Shown one piece after another: positions 53,579 through 64,000 of a stretch of DNA of 64,000 nucleotides. The DNA is from Plectosphaerella cucumerina. Taxonomy: Eukaryota; Ascomycota; Sordariomycetes; Glomerellales; Plectosphaerellaceae. The position numbers and the translations under genes are program-made. The stretch is taken from contig JAGPXD010000004.1 of the NCBI GenBank assembly GCA_020746995.1, forward strand, positions 3,534,001-3,598,000, written 5' to 3'. Numbering within the stretch: the stretch's first letter is position 1; every line of letters begins with the position of its first letter. The notes under the pieces were generated by a model. That model did not search any database. It was not told where the DNA came from and worked only from the letters and a program-made list of their open reading frames with translations.

Positions 53579-54560
53579 GGACATAATTCTCAAGACCACG
53601 GACTGAGCCATCATACTGACGGCGAGTGGCATCTCATGTTCGAAAACTGGGAACTCAGACCCCCCTTCCGCGCACTGAAGGGTGAGTCCACTGGCGGACA
53701 CGAGGTTGAAGAAGACGCCTCGATAGCATTGGACGGTGGCCTCACGAGTCCCAGCCGGTGAGGGCGCCATGGCCCTTCGCCTCCGACGAGAATTGCTCGC
53801 CGCGGCCGTGGCCTAGCTGTCGATGTGGTACCCGTTCGCGAAAAAGGCACGCTGCCGCTCTGATTCCCAGCATGAAGGAAGAGGAACGACTAGGAGGGAC
53901 GAAGAAAACGACGCTAAACCATCGATCGCAAAGTATTTGCTGAGTCATCCACCAGACATCCCTCAACCATCCCTCCTCCCTCGAACACCAGCACATGCGC
54001 CCTCCAATAATCCCCATCTTGAAACTCGTCACATTCCAACGCCGGTGCCCCCTCGGCCGACCTAGCAGGCAATGTCTGACCCATCCTCCTCCGGTCCGCA
54101 CACCGCTGGAATGTGCCGACACGTCCATCGTGGCTCCGCGTCCCTAGAACCCCCAATATATCCATATCCGCATACCAGCCGACGGCTGGATCGATCTCCA
54201 CGACCGCGATGCTCGCGCGATCAGGGGTCCTCGGCGGCGCGCATAGTCGGCGATGGCGCGTTAAGTGCCAGACGGGGAAGGGGGGGGAGCGGTATTGCCC
54301 TCGATGGGGACGACGGTCCCCCAGCCCTGCCACCCTTGAGGGCGCCCTCTATGTATGACGATGCCTCGTCCCTTGTGCCCGTCCCCCGTGCCTCTCCCCC
54401 CCTTCCTGCTTGCTCGGCCCTGCCGCGAGACGGCCCCCCTTCTCTTTCGTAATGTCTCTTCTCTTCTAGCCATTCTCGCCTCCGTCCTTCGTTTCAAACT
54501 GGTCCTCGGTCTTTGTCCTCGCGGTGCCAATCGCTCGCTATCAGGCCGATCATCCCCGCG
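53579..54560. other. Intergenic region
   Basis: Leader and promoter of the Axl2-like gene. The last 200 bp is pyrimidine-rich. No gene seen. Confidence 0.5.
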
Positions 54561-57500
54561 ATGCCCTCAAGTTTATGCTGCATAGCAGCACTCGCCGCCC
54601 TGGGGCTCGTCGCTGCTTCACCGGCCGTTCACTTTCCTTTCAACTCGCAGCTGCCACCGGTCGCCAGGATATCAGAGAGTTTCTCATACACGCTCTCACC
54701 GCAGACTTTCTCGTCGCCTTCACCCATACGATATAGCCTCAGCGGCGCACCAGACTGGCTCTCCATCGACGAGAAGAGCGGCCGACTACATGGCACACCC
54801 AAAGATGACAAGGTCCCCGCGGGGGATGTCGTTGGTGTAACCGTCAACATTATCGCCGACGACGGAACCGGATCCACGGCCATGAGCGCGACGCTCGTTG
54901 TCTCTCGAAACTCTGCGCCGACAGTCCAGATTCCTCTCGCCGATCAAATATCCAACTTTGGAGATCAGTCTGCTCCCGGAGCAATCGTTTCTTACCCTGC
55001 TTCGCCCTTTGCTTTCTCCTTCGACAAGAAGACCTTTTCTTCCAAAGCGCCCCTCAACTACTACGCCACGTCGGCCGACAGCAGTCCACTTCCATCATGG
55101 ATGATCTTCGACGCCGCAAATCTTACCTTTTCTGGGCAGACGCCGCCCTTCGAAAGCCTCATACAACCACCTCAGACCTTTGGCTTCCAGGTCGTGGCCT
55201 CCGATATTGTCGGCTTCTCCGCCAGCTCCATCGTCTTCTCGGTTGTGGTCGGCAGCCGAAAGCTGACCATGGACAACCCCGTGGTGCAGTTAAATGCCAC
55301 CCGGGGCTCCAATGTCTCATACGACGGCCTGGCGTCCGAAATCAAGCTCGACGGCAACCGTGTAGAGCCGTCTGAGCTGACAGTTTCCACCGACGGGTTT
55401 CCGCACTGGCTGTCCATCGACAACAATACCCTCGGAATCAGTGGGAACGTACCGCGGGACGCCCAATCGTCCAACGCCACGGCCACCTTTCGCAACGGAC
55501 TCTCAGACAGCCTCAGCGTTCAGCTCCAGGTTCTTGTGGACACGGGAATTTTTCGTAGGCCTCTTCTAGAATTCAACGCCACATCGGATGAGGCCTTCGA
55601 GTTGGATCTCGAGCCGTATCTGTGGGAGCCCGGGGGTGTCCGTATCGACATCAAGACAGAGCCAGACCAGGATTGGCTTGAGATCGACAATCTCGTACTG
55701 TCCGGCACTCCCCCGGACTCTATCGAAGAACAAGAGGAGGTCCGCCTGACCATCAAGGCGACAGTGGAGGGTACCGGGGACAGCGAGACACAACGGGCGA
55801 CGCTACGGCTCTTGTCCTCGACAGAGTCGACGTCGACGACCTCAACGACTCCCACTCCATCACCTACCTCCAGCGATGCTGTCACGGGAACCCAGACGCC
55901 TAGTGAGACCGAGCCTGCTGCCGCCACTGGCGAGTTTGGTGACGGCCTCAACGGGGGCCAGATCGCACTGGCTGTGATCCTACCCATTCTCATCATTGCG
56001 ACGCTTGTTGCCATTTTCATCCTCCTACGTCGCCGCCAGGAGAAGAAGTTCCGCCGTATCGAGGCGGGAGACATCTCCGGCCCAGTGCCGGGAACATTCG
56101 TACAAAACTCGGGGCCGGGAGGTAACGACCCCTCCGGAATCGCAGCAATCAAGGCGTTCCACACCATCCCTATGGCCGAGCCGACCTACAGGCCAGGGCA
56201 GAGAGGATATCTCCGCGCTGCCCTGAGGCGTATGAGGTCGACGCGGACCACTTCGAGCTTTGACAGCGACTCCCAGCACAGCTTTACGCTGGCCCCTCCA
56301 ATGCTGTCGCGAATGCGGTCCACCAGCGAAAACGCCGCCTCTTTATCGCGATTTTCGTGGTTGTCGGAGGAGGGACACCTGGGACTCGTTGGCAGGACCG
56401 CCTCGTCGCGGCGTCACAGTAACAACTCGATCCTGAGCGTGTACGACAGCCTCAGGGACTTTCCCTCTCGGCGTCGCTACCTCAGAGCCCAGACTGAGAG
56501 CTCATGGAGGAGTACGTTGGATGTGACGATCCCGATGATGGAGGAGGACCGGTCAAGTTCCAGCCTTCACCTGAACTCAGAGGCTCACGCCTCCGAGAGA
56601 CCCGTCACAAGGGCAGGTGATCCCGAGAAGCGACCTTTCCGGAGGAACGAGTCCCTCTTCTCTGTCCCACCAGTGCCTCCGCCGCCTCCGCCGCCAAAGC
56701 TGCCGGCAGACCCAAAGACGCCGCCGCGATCATCGATTCCGGACCCGCAGAGTGCCTTGGGATCCCACCCGACGCACGGCAAGAGGTTCACGCCAGACGC
56801 GGCTGCCTTCATGGTGTACAAGGACAACCTGGACAACATGGACGCCCGTGACTCCCAGGTGACGGTGGCCACGGCGTCCGTCTTTGGCCTCGACGGCCTG
56901 ACACGCGAGCACTCGAGGGGCAGTGAGCTCTCGCATATTCGACCAGTCAGTCGGCGGTCGGGAGCCAGCCCCTGGTTTGGCAGCCGGGCGTCCATGGCCT
57001 CTCGATCCACGTACACGAGGCGAACCCATCATGACTTCGCATCGGCGTCGAGCATACCGTCCATGCCAGCGCTGCCTCCATCAGCCCTGTCGCCGTCCGC
57101 GTCCGAGTTTGCGTCTTCGTCAGCGGACCAAGAGCCCAACTGGCGCACCATATCGCGCAACCTGGCATCCAGCACGGCAGACTTGCAGTCGGTTCGCGAG
57201 TCGGTTCGCGACAGGAGGACGTCGCTCGACCTTGCGTACCAAGAACTGATCCGTCAAAGTCCGTTCTATCCTCTCCCTCCAGCGCCACCGCCGACGGCGG
57301 CACCGCCACCACAGCCAGTGAAGTCGATGATGCGCGCTGTGTCAAATGCGCAGGAGAACCGATACGTTCCGATGCCGCTGGCCAAGGACAAGTCGTGGAT
57401 GGGCAAGGGCGTTTCGCTGCGGCCACGACCACTTCGACAGAGCGACACGAATGCCAGCCTCATGTCGCCGACGAAATGGAACTTTCCTCTTCCGCCCGGC

Positions 57501-57782
57501 AAGGCAGGTGAGCGACCGGTGTCGTCGATTCGACAGGTCCGAAGTTCCGCGGGGTCCCGCAGAGATCTGGGCATGGGGTCGGAGTATAACTCGGCAAGAA
57601 GCTCGAGGGTGCTGCCCAGCGAAGACAGTTCTGGCTGGACCACAGACCCGGCATCCCCGAGGCACGTCGACAGGCCTGGATCCCGTCAGCGGAGAGAAGG
57701 GACCTTTGGAACCATGGGCGAGGACAGCCCGGACACCAGGGGGAGGAGGTCGGGGAGTCGGGAGTATCCTGTCTACATTTAG
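54561..57782 (+). CDS. axl2: Axl2/Bud10-like cadherin-fold polarity protein
   Basis: Type I plasma-membrane protein that marks sites of polarised growth or septation; in yeast it sets axial budding with septins. Intronless, 1073 aa. Signal peptide at 1-19 (SLCCIAALAALGLVAAS). The ectodomain (to ~465) has repeated dystroglycan/cadherin-like CADG units, each with an APDWLSIDEKSGRLHGTP-type core (also PSWMIFDAANLTFSGQTP and PHWLSIDNNTLGISGNVP) and several N-glycosylation sites. A Ser/Thr/Pro-rich stalk precedes a single membrane span at ~468-490 (IALAVILPILIIATLVAIFILL) followed by RRRQEKK. The ~580-residue cytosolic tail is Ser/Arg-rich with a poly-Pro run (PPVPPPPPPPKLP) suited to SH3 or profilin binding. 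Confidence 0.9.
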   Translation: MPSSLCCIAALAALGLVAASPAVHFPFNSQLPPVARISESFSYTLSPQTFSSPSPIRYSLSGAPDWLSIDEKSGRLHGTPKDDKVPAGDVVGVTVNIIADDGTGSTAMSATLVVSRNSAPTVQIPLADQISNFGDQSAPGAIVSYPASPFAFSFDKKTFSSKAPLNYYATSADSSPLPSWMIFDAANLTFSGQTPPFESLIQPPQTFGFQVVASDIVGFSASSIVFSVVVGSRKLTMDNPVVQLNATRGSNVSYDGLASEIKLDGNRVEPSELTVSTDGFPHWLSIDNNTLGISGNVPRDAQSSNATATFRNGLSDSLSVQLQVLVDTGIFRRPLLEFNATSDEAFELDLEPYLWEPGGVRIDIKTEPDQDWLEIDNLVLSGTPPDSIEEQEEVRLTIKATVEGTGDSETQRATLRLLSSTESTSTTSTTPTPSPTSSDAVTGTQTPSETEPAAATGEFGDGLNGGQIALAVILPILIIATLVAIFILLRRRQEKKFRRIEAGDISGPVPGTFVQNSGPGGNDPSGIAAIKAFHTIPMAEPTYRPGQRGYLRAALRRMRSTRTTSSFDSDSQHSFTLAPPMLSRMRSTSENAASLSRFSWLSEEGHLGLVGRTASSRRHSNNSILSVYDSLRDFPSRRRYLRAQTESSWRSTLDVTIPMMEEDRSSSSLHLNSEAHASERPVTRAGDPEKRPFRRNESLFSVPPVPPPPPPPKLPADPKTPPRSSIPDPQSALGSHPTHGKRFTPDAAAFMVYKDNLDNMDARDSQVTVATASVFGLDGLTREHSRGSELSHIRPVSRRSGASPWFGSRASMASRSTYTRRTHHDFASASSIPSMPALPPSALSPSASEFASSSADQEPNWRTISRNLASSTADLQSVRESVRDRRTSLDLAYQELIRQSPFYPLPPAPPPTAAPPPQPVKSMMRAVSNAQENRYVPMPLAKDKSWMGKGVSLRPRPLRQSDTNASLMSPTKWNFPLPPGKAGERPVSSIRQVRSSAGSRRDLGMGSEYNSARSSRVLPSEDSSGWTTDPASPRHVDRPGSRQRREGTFGTMGEDSPDTRGRRSGSREYPVYI

Positions 57783-59851
57783 GTCAACCGGTCCGGAGTT
57801 CGGATTTCCAGCAAGCAAGCATTTCCTTAGCATGTATACCCAGCAGATTGTTCCGTAGAAGAAACTTGAAGTGCTCGTGTCCCGTCACATCGTTCGCCAA
57901 TTCTCCCTTGCTCCCTCGGACGTCCCGACGTGGTGACCTGACTCGAGGTGTGCCTGGCAGCAGGGGGCGTCGGGGATGCTGCACGACAAGACGCTCGGTT
58001 CGCGACGTGGTCAGGGTTTGTGGGCCACCCGCGGACGCCTCTTTTCGTCGACTGGCCACAGGGCACCTGAAGGTCGTGGCGGCAGTGGGGAATGGCGGGG
58101 TAGTTTGCGAAGAGGAGAGAGGGGTTGTCGACTTGTCGCGCAGGGCAGGGCGTTGAGGCCAGTGGTCATCCTGAGAGATGACGATGGGGCGGTTTGGTTG
58201 GAACTCGTCACTCGGGAAGGAGTCCGGAGGACCCTGCCGGACTGGACCCGGGCGTGTCGGAGCAGGATAGGCTCCGATGCAGCTCAGGTGACGATGACGG
58301 GAGGGATGGGGGATGGGGGGGCGGTAAGATGAGGCGGGGGGACAGAGTGAGGTGTTTCGCGTCCGGAGGAGTTGCCGAGGCCAAGTGCGGCTGAACCACT
58401 GGACGAGTGAGCTCTGAGCTGTGTTCCGCTGAGTGTGCCCTGGGTAAATCGTGAGCATGGATCTTTCTGTTGTCAAAGTGGGAGTCGAGTCATTGGCAAG
58501 TCGGGGTCCCCAGAAACTTGGGCCATCAAAGGCACCCTAGTTCCAGGAACAAAAGACGTCACTTGCCGGGGACCGCATGTAGTTGCATCGAGGTCTTCTG
58601 GGAGTGAACGACAGGTAGTCTCGAGTTTAGGCGAGGCAGGATGACAATGATGTTCGGCTGCCTGTCTTCGAGGGCTGGTGTTGCCTGCCTTTCTTGCCAC
58701 AAGCTCGGTTTCCGAACGGCCTGGTAAGGCGATACAGCGGTTTCGGCTGTGTAATCGTATCATCCTCCTGCGAAAGGGAAATGCAGGGGGCGAATGTGTC
58801 CGAGGGACAAGATGTTCCGATGGTGGAAGGTGGTGGAAGGAGAGAAGGAAGGCGTCACGAACATCGAGTCGAGAATTTGGGCTGCCCGAGGCGAGTAAGG
58901 GACGAGTGAGGCAATGGTGAACTGCTATCTCTGGAGGAAGGAGCGATGCTGACCCGGTGGTGCCTAGCAACGTGAGGTGGCCCTTCCCTCTGGACATGGA
59001 GTGTCGCACAACGTAGACGGGACCTGGAGGTACAGGCCTTGCCTCGCCGGTAGTGATAGGCGGCCGCCACGCCCCAATTCCAAACACGCCAGCAGGCACA
59101 CCTCAGCACACGCGACCTCCTGTCAGGCTCTGCGCCCCCTTCCTGTCGCGCCCATCCATCCATCTTCACTGGGCTCGAAAATTCTGCCGCCGTCATCAAC
59201 CACAACAACGGCCTGTCGACCCAGTAGAAAGGGAAAAAAATCACCACCGCTGAACTTACATCATTTTTTGCGCCCTACCTACCTCCATCCTTTTCGCAAA
59301 CCGAACCGACCGCTCAACTCACGCCTCACCGAGCACTCTCGACGCCAGCGCGACATACTGTACCCTCGATCGGCAGGCCTCCCACCAAAATCCCATCTCC
59401 TCCACTGTTGCGATTCGGATACCCCGCTCCTGCCGATTCTGCGCGCGCGCGATCTAGAACTTTGCTCACTCCCGTCCGAGTATGCACCGCACCACCTTGG
59501 CCGCCACCACCACAAACCACACCTACCTACCCTGCCCTGCCTGCCCTCTCCTCTGTGACTTTACCGCCTGCAACCTCTCTACCCTCCCGTCCTCCCTTCA
59601 CACCACCAAAAAGCCCTGATCACTCGACAGCGGCTCACTGACGGCATTCTTTTTTCGCTGCACCTGCTGCCCCTCCCCCTCTTGTCACCCAATTCCCTCT
59701 CACCACCGACCGGGTCCTGATCCACCCCATTTTCCAACGACGAGACTCCGCTTCTGACATTGCGCGCGCTTCACCCTCCAGACCACCTCTCTCCGCTCAC
59801 CGACCCTCCCTCTTCCGGTAGCCTCGCTTCCGAGATATCGCAGCTTGCATC
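57783..59851. other. Intergenic region (~2.1 kb)
   Basis: AXL2 3' flank and the long, pyrimidine-rich leader and promoter of the PP2C gene. Open frames on both strands lack domain support. No RNA gene recognised. Confidence 0.45.
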
Positions 59852-61896
59852 ATGGGTCAGACTCTTTCCGAGCCCGTCGTCGAAAAGGTACGCCTCAACA
59901 TCGTCGAGTCCTCCCTCCTCCCCCGCTGCCGCTGCCGCTGCCGCCACCGACCACGTCTCTGAGTCTCCCTGCGCCCAACCCCGCGCGTCCATCTTCCGCC
60001 GACCCGCGAAAAAAATGAGCCACTTGTTGTCCGAGTCCGCCGCAGAAAAACTGACGCGAATCTCTTCTCTCTAGACGTCGGCCACCGGCGGCGATGACAG
60101 GCTCCTCTACGGTGTCTCTGCCATGCAGGGCTGGAGAATAAGCATGGAGGACGCCCACAGCACCATCCTCGATCTCCTCGCCGGCTCCCCCGAGGCCAAG
60201 GACCACGCCTCCAAGCTCTCCTTCTTCGGCGTCTACGACGGCCACGGCGGCGACAAAGTAGCCTTGTTCTCAGGCGAGAACCTCCACCAGATTGTCAGGA
60301 AACAAGATGCTTTCAAAAAGGGCAACTACGAGCAGGCGCTCAAGGACGGCTTCCTGGCCACCGACCGTGCCATCCTCAACGGTATGGACATTCCCGGCGA
60401 AGCCTGCCGTCATCCTCTGGAGGCGCTCACCTCCAGCGCGAGGGCTCGCTGACACTGATGCGCTGGACGATAGACCCTCGCTACGAAGAGGAGGTTTCCG
60501 GCTGCACCGCCTGTGTCGGCCTCATCAACGACGAGAAGATCTACATTGTTTGTTTTGCCTCCCCTGGGTGGCCGAGTTGCGACGCCTTGGCCCGAGGGCG
60601 AAGATGACGAGCTGACTCGTCGTGCTACAGGCGAACGCTGGTGACTCGAGGAGTGTCCTCGGCATCAAGGGACGCGCCAAGCCCCTCTCCCAGGATCACA
60701 AGCCCCAGCTTGAAGGTGCGTGCCTGGCGCGCGATGCCCCATTCCCCAACGGCGCCCCCGCACTGGGCTGACCTGACATGTGTCTGCAGCCGAAAAGTCT
60801 CGCATCACGGCCGCTGGTGGTTTCGTCGACTTTGGTCGCGTCAACGGCAACCTCGCCCTTTCCCGCGCCATCGGTGACTTTGAGTTCAAGAAGAGCGCCG
60901 AGCTCGCCCCCGAGGCCCAGATCGTCACCGCCTTCCCCGATGTCGAGATCCACGAGCTGACCGACGACGATGAGTTCCTCGTCGTTGCCTGCGACGGTAA
61001 GCTCCGTCACCGCTCTGAGCCCGTGCAAGGTCTCCCTTCTCTAACACCCTTCTCTCTAGGCATCTGGGACTGCCAGAGCTCGCAAGCAGTCGTCGAGTTT
61101 GTCCGACGTGGCATCGCCGCCAAGCAGGATCTGGACAAGATCTGTGAGAACATGATGGACAACTGTCTTGCCTCCAACTCGGAGACTGGTGGTGTCGGTT
61201 GTGACAACATGACCATGATCATTATTGCCATCCTGCGCGGCAGGAGTAAGGAGGAGTGGTACGAGGAGGTCGCTCGGCGGGTTGCGAACGGAGACGGGCC
61301 TTGTGCTCCCCCCGAATACGGTACGGAACCATCCGGGGCGTCCTAGAGCAGATGACTACGGACTGCTATTTCCCATATTTGCACATTTCGCGTCTCTCCG
61401 AAGCACTCTTAAATCACCCTGCGGCGCCCGCCTGAATCAACCCCCCTTTTCCAGTTTTCCATCGCTGCCCGGCCATCCATCCATCCACACCCCCATTTCC
61501 CCTGTTGAAAGGAACCAATCGCTGATCTGTATTTGCGCCCATCTAGCCGAGTTCCGCGGTCCCGGCGTGCACCACAATTTCGACGACAGCGAGGGCGAGT
61601 ACGAGAACGACCCCGAGCAGAAGGGCGGCCGCAACTTCGGCATCGGCGGCTACAAGGGCCGCATCATCTTCCTCGGCGACGGCACCGAGGTCCTCACCGA
61701 CTCCGACGACACCGAGATGTTCGACAACGCCGAGGAGGACAAGGACCTCGAGAGCCAGGTGTCCAAAGACTCTTCCAAGACCGACGCCAAGCCCGCAGAC
61801 GACAAGAAGACGGACGCGGACAAGCCTACCGCCGAGGCGCCGGCGACCGAGTCCAAGACCGACACACCGGCCAAGGAGGACGCGAAGTCGGCTTAG
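59852..61896 (+). CDS. ptc2: PP2C-type protein phosphatase (Ptc2/Ptc3 family)
   Basis: Metal-dependent Ser/Thr phosphatase; yeast relatives switch off stress MAP kinase and DNA-damage checkpoint kinases. Seven exons: 59852-59887, 60075-60381, 60474-60547, 60631-60715, 60790-60996, 61060-61320 and 61547-61896, giving 439 aa with every phase closed. Metal-binding and active-site motifs are intact: GWRISMEDAH, FFGVYDGHGGD, VSGCTACVGLI, ANAGDSRSV, SRAIGDFEFK, EFLVVACDGIWDCQS and GCDNMTMI. The MGQTLSEP start has Gly2 and could be N-myristoylated (inference). The last exon adds a ~115-residue acidic, Asp/Lys-rich tail; retention of the 226-bp last intron would end the protein soon after PPEYG instead. 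Confidence 0.95.
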
Positions 61897-62604
61897 GGAT
61901 TCGGCGTTGTTATGGCATCGGGTGGATGGTCGCATGGTTTGCATAGCAGGCCCCTGGATGATGATGACAGCCCGGCAAGGGTCTTGGCTGCACGACAACG
62001 ACTTGTCTCGGATTGATTGACTGGACGACGGCGAAGGACGACGGGGAGGATGTGGCATTAATGACCCGCCTTGCTATGGCTGCGGGCTAGCTGGAGGGTC
62101 TTTTACGGATGGGCAGGGACAGGAAGGGAAGGGAAGGGACGTAACGCGCGTTTTGCTTTGTGCTTTGTTCCCTATCATGCGGAGGATGTGGACGACGTCG
62201 AGCCTAGAGACGGCCCCGGCGGACCCCACCCCAAGAAACGGGGGAGGCAGGCCCAGCTAGTCATGGATTCCCCCGTGAACACAAACCTAGATTTCTAAAG
62301 ATGATCGGACATGCAGGGCGCGTGATGCAAGTAGGGCTGGTTACATGGCGGCACGGGAGACTGGCGTGCCGAGTGCGCTACCAATGAGCGGCGTGTATGT
62401 GTTGGAACAAGTCTATTCCCCCGTCTAAAACTCCGCTTTCTTGTGGTTCATGACGAGATGTAGGTAGGTAGTATACAGAAACCAGGCTCCCGGTGAGAGC
62501 GTATTGTACATGTACATGATGTGTGGGCTTTTTTGCAGCCTGTGGAAAACGCTGACGTCTCGGCTATGTGGTGCCCGCCTCGGGGCACTCTATATGGGTA
62601 TGTA
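61897..62604. other. Convergent intergenic region
   Basis: 3' flanks of the PP2C gene (plus) and the PPR gene (minus). Nothing else seen. Confidence 0.5.
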
Positions 62605-64000
62605 TTAGGGGTTCCCTGACGTCCCGTCTTCGGGATCTGGAAGGATGGTCTCGGTCTCGGCGACGCCATAGGTCCGTGAGTATATGGTCGGACTCAGGTC
62701 GGCGACGACGGAGGAAGAGCCGGGGGCGTTACTCTTCGGGCGGAGGAGGAGGGGGTTGCCCGGGGTAGGGAGGCGGTCTAGGTTTGTGAGGACGTCGTTC
62801 CACTCGTCGACGGCACCGGAGGAGGCGGCTGGGCGCTGGGCGCGTTCGCGTCTTGCTTTGCCGCGGACTTCGAGGACGCGGTCGGCGGCGTCGGCTTCGG
62901 CGAGGAGGGCGTAGAGGGGACGGGCGAGGTTCCAGTCTTGGCGTGGCCAGAGGGTGCGGTAGAGGGCGGATATTGTTGGGCCGAGGTTGGCGGGGCGGTT
63001 GGGGGTATGTCTGGCCTCGTTCTGCCCGGCCTCGTGGCTCTCGCTGTGTCCCTCGTCACGGCTCTCGCTTTCTGGGCTCTCGCTCTGTCCCGCCTCCAAG
63101 CTATCCCTCAGTCCCGCCTCGGCGTTTTGCGCCGCCCTTGCTTCCCAAGCTTCAGTGAGCTCAGGCACCATATCGACATGGTGGAGGGTAGGCAAATCCC
63201 TCCAGAGGTGGTACATGGGCTCCGGCTTCGCGTGGAGATGGAAGACAGGGTCCGGTAGTGGCGACCCCGGGATGAGGAGGGCGGGATAGTCGCGGTAGAT
63301 CTTTGAGACGTGATTGCGCATGCGGAAGGTGGTATGGCCCTTGAAGCAGGCGACGCTCCAGATAGCGCTCATGCAGTTCGGCTTGTGGAGGAGGCGGAAG
63401 AGCTTGAAGAGCTCGTTGTACGAGGCCTTGTCGAGGGAGACACCTGCGCGCTGGGCGCGGTGCAGGGCAATGATGGCTAGGGCGGTGGAGCGGTTCTGTG
63501 TTGCGTGGTTGAGGAGGATGTTAAGAGTGGCGACACTGCAGCGTTGGCGGGAGAGGATAATGTCGAGGAATTCGACGCACGCCCTGAACTTTCCCAGACG
63601 GCCGAGCTCGTTGAGCACGCGGTCGGCCGTGACTGGGGTGAGCCAACGGTCGCCGTATCTGGCGTTCTGGCGCTCGATGAAGGCGTTGACCCCACTCCAA
63701 CGGCCGCGCTCCTGCTCGAGGTCGAAGAAGACAAACTCGTGAGCGAGGGCGCGCCGGCCCTGCAAGCCGTGGAGGAGGTCGAGGTCGCCCATGGCGCGAC
63801 ACACATGCTTCTTCGCGCCGGCATCCTCGATCATGGAGAGAAAGTAGCTCCATGTGACAAAGTTTGGCGCAAGACCGCGCATGGTCATGAGGCGGAGGAC
63901 GTCGCGGAAGCTCTCTAGGTTGTGTGTGCGGGCGTTGCCGACGAGGAGGATGTTGTAGACTGTCGTGTCGAGGGGGAGGCGGGCGGCGGTGGCGAGGTGG
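62605..64000 (-). CDS. Pentatricopeptide-repeat (PPR) protein, N-terminus beyond window
   Basis: Partial: the open frame continues to the right edge, so the start and any N-terminal targeting sequence are outside. The visible ~465 residues begin with helical repeats typical of PPR: TTVYNILLVGNARTHNLESFRDVL and MTMRGLAPNFVTWSYFLSMI are consecutive ~35-residue units, followed by ATLNILLNHATQ and SYNELFKLFRLLHK units. PPR proteins bind organellar RNA, so a mitochondrial RNA role is inferred. A Glu/Ser/His-rich insertion (nt ~63000-63120) and a disordered tail follow the repeats. No intron is evident in the visible part. Family clear, ortholog not. Confidence 0.8.
   Translation of the reverse strand, partial: HLATAARLPLDTTVYNILLVGNARTHNLESFRDVLRLMTMRGLAPNFVTWSYFLSMIEDAGAKKHVCRAMGDLDLLHGLQGRRALAHEFVFFDLEQERGRWSGVNAFIERQNARYGDRWLTPVTADRVLNELGRLGKFRACVEFLDIILSRQRCSVATLNILLNHATQNRSTALAIIALHRAQRAGVSLDKASYNELFKLFRLLHKPNCMSAIWSVACFKGHTTFRMRNHVSKIYRDYPALLIPGSPLPDPVFHLHAKPEPMYHLWRDLPTLHHVDMVPELTEAWEARAAQNAEAGLRDSLEAGQSESPESESRDEGHSESHEAGQNEARHTPNRPANLGPTISALYRTLWPRQDWNLARPLYALLAEADAADRVLEVRGKARRERAQRPAASSGAVDEWNDVLTNLDRLPTPGNPLLLRPKSNAPGSSSVVADLSPTIYSRTYGVAETETILPDPEDGTSGNP

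Overview
The window is a gene-dense piece of a filamentous ascomycete nuclear genome (Pezizomycotina, most likely Sordariomycetes). The evidence is short spliceosomal introns (about 45-60 bp) with GTRNGT donors, CTRAC-type branch points and YAG acceptors; strong G/C preference at third codon positions; eukaryotic housekeeping genes on both strands without operons; and typical filamentous-fungal genes such as an EF-hand NADPH oxidase, an Axl2-like cadherin-fold protein, a fungal ornithine decarboxylase antizyme and a fused HIS7. No bacterial, viral or intact transposon gene was recognised. The species cannot be fixed from the sequence alone.

Layout: 0-1 kb TATA-binding protein (minus); 1-5.4 kb a long gene-poor stretch with a possible trace of a zinc-cluster transcription factor; 5.4-6.4 kb secreted PLC-like phosphodiesterase; 7.0-10.8 kb MRC1/claspin with G1/S-type promoter motifs; 11.2-12.4 kb unknown acidic protein; 12.5-13.8 kb mitochondrial Met-tRNA formyltransferase; 14.3-16.2 kb F-box-like protein; 16.5-18.9 kb NADPH oxidase (minus); 21.1-21.6 kb 5-hydroxyisourate hydrolase; 22.0-22.6 kb small unknown protein (minus); 22.6-27.3 kb gene-poor, with two tandem tRNA-Asp genes and a tRNA-like element; 27.3-28.1 kb SUR7/PalI membrane protein (minus); 29.6-30.4 kb unknown (minus), divergent from GET3 (30.8-31.9 kb); 32.4-34.4 kb MPE1 (minus), divergent from a Dug1-type M20 dipeptidase (35.4-37.0 kb); 37.3-38.1 kb Yippee-like protein (minus); 39.7-40.7 kb ornithine decarboxylase antizyme; 41.3-43.0 kb HIS7 (minus), divergent from a TFIIIC tau55-like subunit (43.4-44.8 kb); 45.5-46.3 kb secreted double-psi beta-barrel protein (minus); 48.4-49.6 kb lysine methyltransferase (minus); 50.1-51.6 kb second F-box-like protein; 52.1-53.6 kb orphan gene; 54.6-57.8 kb Axl2-like protein; 59.9-61.9 kb PP2C phosphatase; 62.6 kb to the right edge, a PPR protein (minus, truncated).

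Most genes are independent housekeeping functions: transcription (TBP, TFIIIC subunit), mRNA 3' processing (Mpe1), replication checkpoint (Mrc1), tail-anchored protein insertion (Get3), histidine, purine and polyamine metabolism, and mitochondrial translation. No biosynthetic cluster or defence island was seen. The most notable locus is the antizyme gene. It has the expected TCC-TGA programmed frameshift site, but the sequence as given also needs a second frame correction in a C-rich stretch just downstream. Other notable points are a 40-bp perfect palindrome between two convergent genes, cell-cycle promoter motifs at MRC1, a Gcn4/Cpc1 site at HIS7, and a tandem tRNA-Asp duplication. Intron and start-codon choices were made by hand from splice signals and reading-frame continuity.
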